Source: Limnephilus marmoratus
Taxonomy: Eukaryota > Arthropoda > Insecta > Trichoptera > Limnephilidae
Assembly (NCBI GenBank): GCA_917880885.1
Contig: OU862917.1
Span: forward strand, 32,724,104-32,788,103
DNA: 64,000 bases
Reading direction: 5' to 3'
A model generated the notes under the pieces. The model was not told where the DNA came from. It worked only from the letters and a program-made list of their open reading frames with translations, and did no database searches. Shown in pieces: positions 21,966-31,960 of the stretch. Every line of letters begins with the position of its first letter. The stretch's first letter is position 1. A program made the translations under genes and the position numbers.

Positions 21966-22850
21966 AAAAAAGTGATAAATGTTTTCTATGATACCTAGTA
22001 ATTCAAGTAACGTTTTTTCTTCAGTAAGAACTTATTTGTTTATACTTGTTTGTCAACTACATATTTTAAACATTTATGTAAAAATATACATATCTAAATA
22101 TTCTTTTTGAAAGTATACATATATTATTTCATTTTGTATCCTAGAGTTAGGGTTACAGCTAACGTCAAAACATCAGTATTACAAACAATGTAGATCATGA
22201 AAATAAACTGGCAAGACATTGCTTATTTGTAATAATTGCTTATATGTATATTCATTTAGACCAGAATCGAAATAAAAAGAATAATTTTCGTTGGTTCCTA
22301 GAAAATCCCTTCAAATCCATAGGTCTAATAAATCATGCAACCAAAAAATTAACTCTGAATGTAATACTAACCCTGGTGATTGTATACTATGGCACGATTC
22401 TAAGATTATAGCTTCCCGTTTTCCACCATACCAAGAGACCAACAATCAGTGAAAGTTACGGTGGGATGGCATTTGACGAAGAAATTATAGTCAAGGAGGA
22501 GTAACAAGGTGCCAGCGACATTATCTACCACAAGTATGTAGATTCACAATGGGATCGTTTGGTGCCTACTCCTTAGAGTCCGTGAGAAATATTGCTTTCT
22601 GTTGTACATGGTTAAAAGGAAACACGGTCGCCGATAAATTTGAATAAAAGTTATTTTACCAAACTATCGCTATCTTCGTCGCTGTTACCCACTCGAACAC
22701 TGAACACAACGCAACTGCACCTCACGCTGATAATGCCTAAATAAAATAGTCAAAATCGAGGTTTCGTACTCCACATTTTTCTCCTATAAAACTGGACCGA
22801 TTTCAAAGATTTATTTTACCAACTGCATCAGAAGAAAATATTTTAAATAA
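21966..22850. other. No gene recognised
   Basis: Intron sequence without a supported frame or repeat boundary. Confidence 0.5.
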
Positions 22851-22902
22851 AGGAAAATAATCACTTTGTTTGTAACCAAGATTTATTGATTTAATTTTTA
22901 TT

Positions 22903-22945
22903 TACCGACCGGTTTCGCTTAATACAAGCATCTTCAGGGTATAAA
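22903..22945 (-). ncRNA. Hammerhead-ribozyme-like motif, left arm
   Basis: On the minus strand: CTGAAGA (fits CUGANGA), a GCTT/AAGC stem, GAAA, then the palindromic ACCGGT followed by C. It is the mirror copy of the motif at 23370-23400. Activity is untested, and one extra U before stem II departs from the consensus. Confidence 0.35.
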
Positions 22946-23356
22946 TTAAAACTGATGAAAAAATACATTGTGTGAGCTTATATATACATACAGAGAGAGA
23001 CAAAATATAATATAAAGTAAGAGTGAGAGAGTGTAATTAACATCCTACATAGTGATAGAGAGAAAGAGACGGGTATATCTAATGAATAAATTACATTATA
23101 TCTACCGGGACAAAACGTCATTTGAACAGGTGATTAAGGAATAAAGTGGCTACGGGTTTTTTTAGTTTATGGGACTAAAAAAACTAAAAAATAAACATAA
23201 ACTAAAAAAACCCGAAATTATTCATTAGATATACCCGTCTCTTTCTCTCTATCACTATGTAGGATGTTAATTACACTCTCTCACTATTACTTTATATTAT
23301 ATTTTGTCTCTGTCTGTATGTATATATAAGCTCACACAATGTATTTTTTCATCAGT

Positions 23357-23417
23357 TTTAATTTATACCCTGAAGATGCTTGTATTAAGCGAAACCGGTC
23401 GGTAAATAAAAATTAAA
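23357..23417 (+). ncRNA. Hammerhead-ribozyme-like motif, right arm
   Basis: CTGAAGA at 23370-23376, stem II GCTT/AAGC within 23378-23390, GAAA at 23391-23394, and ACCGGT C ending at 23400, where cleavage would be expected. The flanks (ATTTATACC before, GGTAAATAAA after) can pair as an imperfect helix I. Helix III has no loop, so it could act only as a dimer. The stray U at 23377 weakens the case. Confidence 0.35.
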
Positions 23418-23459
23418 TCAATAAATCGTGGTTACAAACAAAGTGATTGTTTTCCTTTA

Positions 23460-24380
23460 ATTAATATGTCAAACCACAAAGTGACTGCTTTCTACCAAAA
23501 TATTTTAAGTCTGTACGTTTTGCTTTTTTAAAAAATACATTGCCTAGTTTGTATACTGATCGTCTGTTGATGGCATTAAAACCAGGCAATTATAACGATT
23601 TTGGGCGGTCCTAACTCCTAAAAGAAGTAACTTATCAAAACAACAAAACATACCGAGACACTAGTAGTCAATATCTACAGTACATTAAAAATAATAACTA
23701 GGTATAGTAAATTAGAAATTGGGAATGGACAAAACGTTGCATAGTTCGCTCTTAGAAGACTTGCCCAAGACTTTGGACCATAGAATTTTGAGCATATTTA
23801 GTATAAAAAAATATGAATAAAATTTTGGTCTCCCATATTATTTTTATTTTTATTTATTTATTTATTTTTTTAAATTATAAACAAAACAAAAAAGACATCT
23901 TCCTGTTCAAGGTTCCGGAAACGGGATGGATCGATTCTTGCTTGTTAAAACTTTAAAATCCATAGTATGCTTCATTGTCCCAAAATTGGTCATCAATAAA
24001 CTAGTAGTTTCGTGATCCAAAAAAAAACTATGCTTCTAACTATTTCGTGTATAATAAATCAAAACCAAAATTTTCTCTGAAATCATAAATCAACAAATGT
24101 CACCATTTCAATGACAATTCATTTTTCAATCTTTTTTCAGATCGGTAGGTACCATATTATTGATTATTCCGATTTGACAGTTCGTGGTAGGAACCACGAT
24201 CATGCGGACTCTTGCGGGATAAAAAGGTAGGATCTAACATGGCCACCACTTGAACCGGAACCGGAACGTAACAAACAAACAAAGACAGATGAAATGCCAA
24301 ATGGTCGAAATAAAACAGGACGCTCAATTACGCAATCAAATATTCTTTTCCTAACGAAATTAACACTACGGGCGTTATTG
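23460..24380. other. No gene recognised
   Basis: AT-rich. The short phrase GTCTGTTGATGGCATTAAAA near 23565 recurs inverted near 54390, so a small shared repeat is present. Confidence 0.45.
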
Positions 24381-24556
24381 TTTCACAGAATTTGAACAAT
24401 TCATCAAAATTCACTGTTAATATAAAGTCCTATTCAAGTTCTGTTATTATTTCAGTATTATGAAATGATGATATAATAACAGAACTTGAAAAGAACCTTT
24501 GAAGAACTTGAAAAGTAACTTTGAAATTTGATGAATTGTTAAAATTCTGAGAAACA
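24381..24556. repeat. Nested fold-back (MITE-like hairpin)
   Basis: The outer arms 24381-24411 and 24525-24555 pair around CAATTCATCAAA. The inner arms 24431-24450 and 24472-24491 pair as TTCAAGTTCTGTTATTAT and its complement. There is no coding sequence and no obvious target duplication. Confidence 0.6.
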
Positions 24557-24717
24557 TTCCGTCCTAACATAATTTTAACAGTAAACTAGGAGCAATAAAG
24601 GCGAAAAGGCATATATACCTAATATCATAATATACCTACTATTTTATTCCAGGTCTCGGGCGGAGCTTGGTAATAAACCTTTTGGTACAACGAAAACTAA
24701 GAATAGGCACTTAAGTT

Positions 24718-25530
24718 TTTTTTATTATTATTTATTTTTATTTTTTTTTTATTTATTTTTTTTTTTTTTCATTTTTTTTAAATATTTTGATAGAAAGCAC
24801 TTTGTGGTTTGAAATGGACTTAAATGGACTTAAACCATTAAAAATTAGAAGAGACTCTGCAGATATAATATATCTTCATAAAATTATTAATGGTTTTATT
24901 GATTGTTCGCCTCTTTTGGCTGAGATTAATTTTAGAGTCCCAGGTATTCGAACCAGAGAAATATCACTTTTTCATCTTCAAAAATGTTCTACTAATCTCA
25001 GACAAAATGCTTTTATATTCAGAGCATGCAATATATTTGATAAGAATTTTAATAATATAGACATATTCTCATGTAATTTAAGTACCTTAAAAAAGTATGT
25101 CATAGCCAACATTAAATAATTTTTTGACCGTATTGCAAGTTACCATGTTATTGCTGTGAATCCTTTCCAGTTGCACACTTGTCATTCGACTTACTATTGT
25201 ATTCACTCTTTGAGTTGTAGGTATGTACAATTTGTACAATGTAAATATTATTATTATTGTTGTTGTGGAGTGAGAATAGATTTATGACTCTGATTGAAAT
25301 TTAGTAAGCAGATTATTATAGTTTATATTGTGTTTTTATATCTTTTTTTTTGAATAATTTTCATAATTTTTATATTTTTGTTAAGTTCTTACGGGTACAG
25401 GACCCTTACTTTTTTGTATTACTTTTTAATTATAATTTTAATTATGTAAAATCTGTCATTGGATATTATGTATATTATTAATGTTATTATTATAATTGTA
25501 AAATATCTGTTGATTTTCCATAATAAATAA
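24718..25530 (+). mobile_element. 5'-truncated LINE, C-terminal RT remnant and 3' UTR
   Basis: The open frame 24787-25119 encodes a LINE polymerase C-terminus (LKPLKIRRDSADIIYLHKII, FIFRACNIFDKN). It is followed by about 400 bp of AT-rich 3' UTR ending in AATAAATAAAATG. A T-rich tract (24718-24780) precedes it. The family resembles the fragments at 28808 and 44019. Confidence 0.75.
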
Positions 25531-25544
25531 AATGAAATATTAAT

Positions 25545-25776
25545 TGAAATAAAACAATAACTTAGTTTGTAACCACGATTTAATAATTTATTTTTTTATA
25601 TACCGACCGGTTTCGCTTTACACAAACATTTTCAGGGAATAAAATTAAACTGGTAAAAATTAAAAAAAAATAATTTTAAACCCTGAAGATGCTTGTGTTG
25701 AATGCTGAAGCGAAACCGGTCGGTATGTAAAAAATAAATAATTAAATCGTGGTTACAAACCAAATTTTTGTTCCAT
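25545..25776. mobile_element. Second hammerhead-like inverted element
   Basis: The arms 25545-25637 and 25681-25776 are inverted and share the outer block AATCGTGGTTACAAAC with the 22851 element. The right arm has CTGAAGA, GAAACCGGTC and GGTATGTAAA. The left arm's core is mutated to CTGAAAA. A 43-bp A-rich centre separates the arms. Confidence 0.6.
25683..25723 (+). ncRNA. Hammerhead-like motif, variant stem II
   Basis: CTGAAGA, an expanded stem-loop II (GCTT ... AAGC around a 13-nt loop), GAAA, ACCGGT C. The same architecture as at 23370, with an insertion confined to the loop and the paired bases kept. Confidence 0.3.
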
Positions 25777-25884
25777 TTCAACCGAAGTTTTTCCCCGTTT
25801 CCTCAAATTTATTATTAAAGGTAATACTCATAAATCTAAATAAAACATGAATCAGGACAAGACAAAGAAAATAAAAAAAAGGTA

Positions 25885-25975
25885 ACTTTCGAAACTGGAA
25901 ATCGAACCCAGGATCTCCGTCTTACCGAGACAACACCTCTCACAACTGATTTTTTAACGTTGGTTTTGCCACCGT
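25885..25975 (-). repeat. tRNA-like sequence (probably a SINE head)
   Basis: On the minus strand: GTGAGAGGTGTTGTCTCGG, then GATCCTGGGTTCGATTTCC, giving T-arm and anticodon-arm-like parts without a complete acceptor stem. It adjoins a family A LINE end, so an active tRNA gene is unlikely. Confidence 0.4.
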
Positions 25976-26004
25976 TACGTTTTTTTATATTCTGTGTCTT
26001 GTTC

Positions 26005-26125
26005 TTTTTTTTTACATGAGCTACGAAAATAATTTCCCTGAGGGCCCATGTCATCTTTGGGGATGCTGTGTGGAGGGTTTTTTAGGGAAAGGAAGGAGAG
26101 GAGAGTTCTGGGAAGGAAAAGGGTT
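26005..26125 (-). mobile_element. LINE family A 3'-end fragment
   Basis: Starts with a T run (minus-strand poly-A), then AATAATTTCCCTGAGGGCCC and GGGGATGCTGTGTGGAGGGT. It matches 27112-27264 closely. Confidence 0.8.
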
Positions 26126-26282
26126 TAAGGGGTGGATAGCAATCTGGGGTTCAGTGTCGACTACCATAATACGGGCATGTGCCTAGTGTGGCAGTCGAAA
26201 AACTTGAAAAACTGTATACCTGAAAAAATATAATGTTTATATGTTTTTGAATAAAGAATAATAATAAAAAATTTAAAAAAGT
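26126..26282 (+). mobile_element. CR1-group LINE 3'-end fragment with terminal hairpin
   Basis: GACTACC (26159-26165) and GGCAGTC (26190-26196) enclose ACGGGCATGTGCCTAG. This is the counterpart of the hairpin at 63591-63628 of the intact LINE. An A-rich tail follows. Confidence 0.65.
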
Positions 26283-26452
26283 GTGTCCTGGTCATCCGCC
26301 TCCAAGACCTAGACAAATCTCATCTAGGCACCCCTTCTAAATCACCAAACGTAGCGAACCACTGGGGGTGACCGATGGCAGAGGTGTTGGTTATCTAATA
26401 AAGGTTCCCGGGGCGGCGGTATCCATTCCCGCCTCCCAAATTGTTCTGTTTC
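26283..26452 (-). repeat. Dispersed repeat C, copy 3
   Basis: CCGCCTCCAAGACCTAGACA, GTTGGTTATCTAATAAAGGT and CCCGGGGCGGCGGTATCCAT correspond to the other repeat C copies. Confidence 0.75.
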
Positions 26453-26856
26453 CTGTATCGTTTAGATTTGTTAGTATTGTCTTCTTCAATGATGTATTAC
26501 ATTGATCGTTATTTATAACCTTCGAAAGTTCAAAAAAAGCTATTCCAATCAAATTAAATTTATCATTACGCATTTCACTTATATATCCTTATAGGCCCCA
26601 GTACACGTTGGGCCAACGCGCTCGGCCAGCGCGCTGGGCCAACGTGTACAGGGCTATTTTGTGTGTTTTTGGCGCTTGCGGCCAACGCTCGCCGACGAGC
26701 CGAAGGGTGTCGGTTTTTCGTGCACAAATCAAAGGAATTTGTCGCAAGCCACAAACAGCGTTCAGACGTTGGCCGAGCGCTCAGTTCATAAATACGCGTC
26801 GGCCGGAGCGGACGCTGTTTGTCGCGCTTAATTGTTCCAACGATCGTTTCACGAAC

Positions 26857-27476
26857 ATGGCATCTTGGAGTATTGATGAAATGTTTAGGCTAATTGATTA
26901 TTATCACAATAATAATACATATTTAGTTGTGATTTCAGAGTAATGATATTCACACTAATATAATAATGAGGAATGATTTGTATTTTTGTAGTTTGTAACG
27001 AATAAACTCAAAACTACTGGATCGATTTAAAAAATATCAATATTCAAAATAATAATTCATATCAATATTGATGGGTTATTTAAACCTCCTGAAATATTAT
27101 TGGACTGTTCTTTTTTTACATGAGCTTCACACAGGAGGCCCTGAGGAAAATAATTTCCCCCAGGTCCTATGCCATCTTTGGGGATGCTGTTTGGAGGGTT
27201 TTTTAAGGAAAGGAAGGAGAGGAGAGTTCTGGGAAGGAAAATGGTTTAAGTCGGACACATAATGATAATTCATATCAATATTGATGGGTTATTTAAACCT
27301 CTTGAAATATTATTGGACTGTTCTATGTGGTAAACTGTAAGTATACCTACCAAAAAAAAATTCAGTGTAATGATGCTTGGAGTAGAATAGCAGATAATAT
27401 GAATATTCCACTAACTGAATTTAAAAAAAAAGAGTCATTAATGGCTACATACAGAATACATCGCATCGCGCTGTAA
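26857..27476 (+). pseudogene. MADF/Myb-SANT-like DNA-binding protein remnant
   Basis: Two short coding blocks fit the beginning and middle of a MADF-type domain. 26857-26943 encodes WSIDEMFRLIDYYHNNN. 27366-27476, after a possible acceptor (TTCAG), encodes CNDAWSRIADNMNIP and LMATYRIHR, then a stop. The spacing W ... LI.YY, AW..IA, L...Y is the MADF pattern. The region between is broken by the LINE insertion and its long duplication. It cannot encode a complete protein. Confidence 0.5.
27112..27264 (-). mobile_element. LINE family A fragment flanked by 60-bp direct repeats
   Basis: A T run, the family A palindrome and the trailing G/A-rich segment lie between two copies of the same 60-bp sequence (27052-27111 and 27265-27324). 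The two copies differ at one visible site. Orientation is minus, with a truncated 5' end. Confidence 0.9.
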
Positions 27477-27731
27477 AAGTATATTGCGGCGGCTCCGCTG
27501 ACGTCCATCTCCGTCTAGCGATCGACGCAGAATGAGACACGCCAACGTGTGAACGGTAACCACAAAAATCTGGCCAACGCGTTGGCCGAGCGCGTTGGCC
27601 CAACGTGTACTGGGGCCTTAAAACTTTTTTGGTGATTCATTTCACGAAGGTATCAATACGATATTTTATTATGCTTATAGGTTTTGATAGGATTTAATTT
27701 TTATGCATATTTTAACGACTTATATTTTACT

Positions 27732-28595
27732 AGCAGACTTGGCTAACGAAACACAACGCCACGCCATTACCCAACCTTTATAACCGAAGGCCATCTGTTA
27801 CATCAAATCCACATATCCCGCTTGCCAGCCCGCTCCCTTTATTTATATATTTCAACCAATTTACACAAAAACTTATTGTTAAGAGGGTATAACCAGAGAA
27901 AACCGGAAATATGTCATTTTTAAATCAAATTTCAGAGGTCTTTTCTTTTCCACAAAAAATTATGAATTGATTTCGAAAGATAGTTCTTTTATCTAGAAAT
28001 GCATGTTATAAATTTTGAGAAAAAATGTTTATTTTTAGTATAATAAGGTTATACCTACCATAGTCGTTGGCAGATTTGTTAAATTTTCAAACGAAAAATC
28101 TTATTTTACAAGACTTATTTCATAACATGTAATGATACATTATTGTAAATCAATACGTTATCTAGTAAACGCAATTTTCAAAATTTTAATTTTAGTTCAA
28201 ATAAAATCATTAAAAAATATATACGTCCACATGTTTCTTGACGAAAATTGGTCCGTTTGTGTATTTATTTGCGCACTTACAAACTAATATATTTCAGATT
28301 TTTTTAGATTCCTATTAAACTTAGACATTATTGAAAAATGATAAATTCTTATAATCAAAAAATAATTACCAAAAGTACATTATTTTAATAGTTTTATCAT
28401 CACGCCTTTTGGCATGTTTGGATGTAGGTATAAATTAAAACAAATTCGGAATGAAATAAATTCGATATTGAGTTATAATTTTAAAAAGCTGGTACGGAGA
28501 ATAATTAATCTTTCTCATTGGAACCGCCCTGTACGATCGAAAGAACATCTTTCGACGAAATGTGGATTTTCGACCGCTGGCTGGTAAAAGGCCCT
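27732..28595 (+). repeat. Dispersed repeat R700, copy 2 (longest)
   Basis: Runs from CTAGCAGACTTGGC to GACCGCTGGCTGGT. It is colinear with copy 1 over 27880-28400 and, inverted, with copy 3 over its 3' two thirds, including CATTTCGTCGAAAG-type sequence and TTAATCTTTCTCATTG. There is no open frame and the class is unknown. Confidence 0.75.
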
Positions 28596-28799
28596 TAAGA
28601 GTTTCAACATTTGTAATGATTACTTTTAATACATATTTGTTGAATGTTATTTATTTTTTACAAATTTCATGAATTTGTTACGACATTTTGACTCCTCTGC
28701 TGACGGAAAAGTAATCATAAGTACGAGTATATTCATGTTTTACGTTATATTAATTTTAAATTGGGAATATTCATCGAAAAATTAATTATCCCTCTCTGT

Positions 28800-29385
28800 T
28801 ACAATTATTGGGACTTGATACATTAAAAGAAAGAAGAATTTGTTCAGACCTATTTTATTTATTTAAAATCGTTACCAACCTGTTGAACTCCCCTGAACTT
28901 CTTTCACTAATGTGTTTCCATGTACCTAGTCGATCAGTTCGTTTCAAATTACCTTATCATTGCAACAATAAAGGATCGAACGCTGAACTCAATTCCATAA
29001 TGAATCGCCTGCATGTACTTGGAAATAAATATGTTTTGGATGAATCTATAAACATTGCTAGTTTAACCTCATACAAACACTACTTAATTAAAACAGTCTG
29101 TCAGCGCTTCTCAGTTTGACTATAATCAAATACAGATTTAAAGTATTAATTTCTTAATTCATAATATCCGGGATTTATAATATGTTGTATTGTATTTATA
29201 ATAACCTACTCATTGTACTTTTTTATATTGATACTACAATTTCTATTGTTCTCTTTTATGAATTTTATATTTATATTTTTCTTTTTTTTAATCTATATAT
29301 ATTCTGTATTCATATGTAAAATAATTGTAATTCTTTTGTAAAAGCCGTTATAATCGGCGTTAATAAATAAATAAATAAATGTTAT
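28800..29385 (+). mobile_element. 5'-truncated LINE, RT C-terminus and 3' UTR
   Basis: The open frame 28808-29119 encodes a polymerase tail (LKERRICSDLFYLFKIVTNL, MNRLHVLGNKYV) matching in pattern the 44019-44450 fragment (ISRLHILGNEYA). The 3' end has AAAGCCGTTATAATCGGCGT and (AAAT)n at 29363-29380. Confidence 0.8.
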
Positions 29386-29631
29386 ATGTTCTTACTGAAA
29401 ATACGAATGTCATAGAATTCAAGTCAAAGCCAAATTTAGTCAATAAGAACTCTGTATTTTGATTTTAAGATTGATGAATGAGCCCTCTCAAATAGTGGTG
29501 TCACAATAAAACATGCGTTCGATTGGAATGAATAATGAGTCGCACGTGTTGTTGTGATTACAGTTGAAAGATCTCACGTTGAAAGTACGTAATGTGAATT
29601 ATGTACCAACAAACTTAATTTTTTGTGAACA

Positions 29632-29775
29632 CCGCAGCAGAGTCACAGCTGCCCGGAGCCAGTGGGAAAAATGTGAGGTTGAAGGATGTTGAGAGGGGAA
29701 GGAAATTGATAAGGGGAAGTTTGAGAAGCATCTGAATATTCAGATCTGGTCGCTAATCGTTGTTAAAGCCATTTA
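29632..29775 (-). repeat. SINE family A, decayed fragment
   Basis: GAACACCGCAGCAGAGTC, GGAGCCAGTGGG and TTCAGATCTGGTCGC align with the 3' half of the family read on the minus strand. Strongly diverged. Confidence 0.6.
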
Positions 29776-29799
29776 AAGCGATGTGCGACGAGTCACTCT

Positions 29800-29960
29800 T
29801 GGATACATTGACTCCAAATTCCCACCCATCCCTCATATCTTTTTCCTTCTCAGAACTTCTTCTGCTTCCTTTCCCTAAAAAGACCCTCCACACAGCATTC
29901 ACAATATAACATAGATCCCGAGGGAAATTACTACGAAGGTCTCCTGTGTGGAGCGAATGT
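29800..29960 (+). mobile_element. LINE family A 3'-end fragment, plus orientation
   Basis: CCCTAAAAAGACCCTCCACA, ATCCCGAGGGAAATTAC and AAGGTCTCCTGTGTGG are the complement of the 3' ends seen elsewhere. Confidence 0.65.
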
Positions 29961-30556
29961 GAAAAAGTAACATTGTCATCAAAAGGCCGTTAAGCCCGAT
30001 TTTGTATTTTTTTACCCTCTTGTTAAACGGCGATTCTAGGTACGTGTCAGCTTTTTTTATAAAATTGCAACAAACTAACAAGCTTAACAACATGATTGTT
30101 GTCCTCTTCTGCTGATCACAATTTGTTCAAAATCTGAAACAAACCTAGAATCGGCATTTAAAGCATCTCAACTGTCATACAGAAAAATGGCGCTGAATGG
30201 CCATTTGACGACTTTGTCACATGTGAATTTCTGCGAAACAACTGATCCTTAGTTAGCATATCTACCTGTTTGATTCGCCAGTTCAATCATAGCCTTCCTC
30301 TTTCCTTTCTCCTAAATCTCCCTCACTTGCTAAAGCCTTGCAACATTTCGAACAGATGTCATGGCTCAATACAGCATGACAAGAGGTATGACATTGCTTA
30401 ATGCCCTACCAGTAGATATAGATGTGTTTAATATCACTATAACATGTTTTAAAAAAAAATATGTACATGCATTGTTAGTTGTAAAAAAATTGTACCATAA
30501 TTGGACTTACCTGTCTGTCGTACAATATAAAAAAACAACATCCCTTAGCAAGTATT
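29961..30556. other. No gene recognised
   Basis: A short frame at 30361-30570 weakly resembles a LINE tail (MTLLNALPVDI ... FKKKY). Otherwise nothing. Confidence 0.4.
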
Positions 30557-31320
30557 TTTTTTTTAAATAACCTCCATACAGGGAGAGGGTCTTTTTGAGG
30601 AGAGGAAGGAATGAACATTAGTCTTGAAGAGACCCGTGTTGTAGAAAGAAGGAAACACAAAGGCCGGCAAATCGTTCCACACCCGAGCTGTTGAACACAA
30701 GAACGAGTCGAAGATGCGACCCGTTCTCATGTGACCAATGTCAACCGTGAACATATGTTGGGCACGCGTTTGGCGTGTTTCCCGGCAATACACCGGTGCC
30801 GAAGGGATCAATGACGCTAGTTCCTTTGAAATACCGGTAGAACAAGGATAGCATTCCCACCCGACGCCTGTGCTCTAAAGATTACAATCCGGCTGTTAAA
30901 TTAGGAGAATCTATCAGGCGGACCGCCCGTTTCTGCACAGAGTCGAAGGTTTTTTCAGGTATTTTGGGGCTCCTGACCAGAGGTGGCTGCCAAATTCAAC
31001 CGTGGGGCGCACTTGTGATTTGTACAGGGTTAGCAGTTGTGTACTATTAAAGTATCTGTGGGCCCTGTACAGAGCCCCCATATCTGGGACTGCCAATCGA
31101 TTGGAGAGGACTGCCAACCGTTTGCCATGCCTTTATTACTTATCTACTGTGTCTTCCTCCCAAACAGGTGCTTGTAGGATACGCTGGATACAATCAACCA
31201 GCGCTTGCCACCTCGTGAACTTTCACCAACCTGTCATACTGTCTTGTTTATATTTTGTCATACTAACATATATTGTATCTGTATTTCCCGCTAAGCACTT
31301 GCATGCTGCTTACTAACAAC
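30557..31320 (-). mobile_element. LINE family A, longest coding fragment
   Basis: The minus strand encodes GALYRAHRYFNSTQLLTLYK and FGSHLWSGAPKYL (around 31060-30945), then ETRQTRAQHMFTVDIGHMRT and WNDLPAFVFPSFYNTGLFKT (30800-30630), with frame breaks between. A T run at 30557-30565 marks the 3' end. The order and wording match 3307-3780. Upstream coding sequence beyond about 31200 is hard to follow. Confidence 0.8.
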
Positions 31321-31960
31321 GTATGCAGGGACATTGGAGGTTTAGTTTCGTTTTCAAATGTAGAGTCGTTTTTACCAAAGTCCTTGCAAGAGCCTTGAAG
31401 GGGTAACCATCTGTTACCTATACCAGGGCGGGTAAGTGGTGGGTCCTCCAATGAGCCCCCATATCTGAGCTAGGGTACCATTGTCTCACTGTAACCGGAC
31501 AGTAATGTAAATTGAGAAAGAGATATCGTTGAAGACAAATTGCTTGGGCGTATGCGTATCAAAGCATGCGTGATATCTCGCACAATTGCGCCTATAATTT
31601 AATCTACCTGTGTTTCATCACCCGTACAACATGGTGAATAATCACTTTCCAACGGATTCAGCATATTTAGAGCTAGTCAGCCTTCTAGCATGACCATCAG
31701 CACTGCGTGATGCCTTAACTTTAAACCAGCATTCGTGGAAAATTGATAATTGCTCTACATTCACGTGCAATTTGCATATTTATCCTCGGATAATTGAAAT
31801 TCTTCTTGGTAACTTTCTTGCATTTCGGGATTATCGAATGATAAACCGTGAAATATCATAGTAACTACTTTTTTCCGTAAGTCATTAATTAATCGATATC
31901 TATTCATATAGTGATTTTAAATGTATTGTAGATATGGATATTTAAATCACTATATCAATA
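31321..31960. other. No gene recognised
   Basis: A small palindrome (ATATAGTGATTTTAAAT and its complement, 31908-31965) is the only structure seen. Confidence 0.45.

Larger units (their letters stand above)
22851..23459. mobile_element. Inverted-repeat element carrying two head-to-head hammerhead-like motifs
   Basis: Arms 22851-23092 and 23218-23459 are nearly identical inverted repeats. A second, smaller inverted repeat (CGGGTTTTTTTAGTTTAT) sits in the 125-bp centre. Each arm contains, pointing outward, CCTGAAGATGC, AAGCGAAACCGGTC, then GGTAAATAAAA. Related sequence forms a smaller palindrome at 25545-25776. The class is uncertain: Penelope-like retroelements carry hammerhead motifs in their terminal repeats and would fit, but no reverse transcriptase is present. 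Confidence 0.6.
26593..27618 (+). mobile_element. TIR DNA transposon with a MADF-like gene remnant
   Basis: The termini are near-perfect inverted repeats of at least 35 bp: GGCCCCAGTACACGTTGGGC at the left and its complement at the right. Inside them GGCCGAGCGCG-type words repeat as subterminal motifs. The flanks are TATA-like on the left and TTA on the right; the exact target duplication is unresolved. PIF/Harbinger elements carry a second, MADF/Myb-like gene and use TTA/TAA targets, so that class is a reasonable guess. No transposase is visible. A family A LINE fragment is inserted at 27112. Confidence 0.65.
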
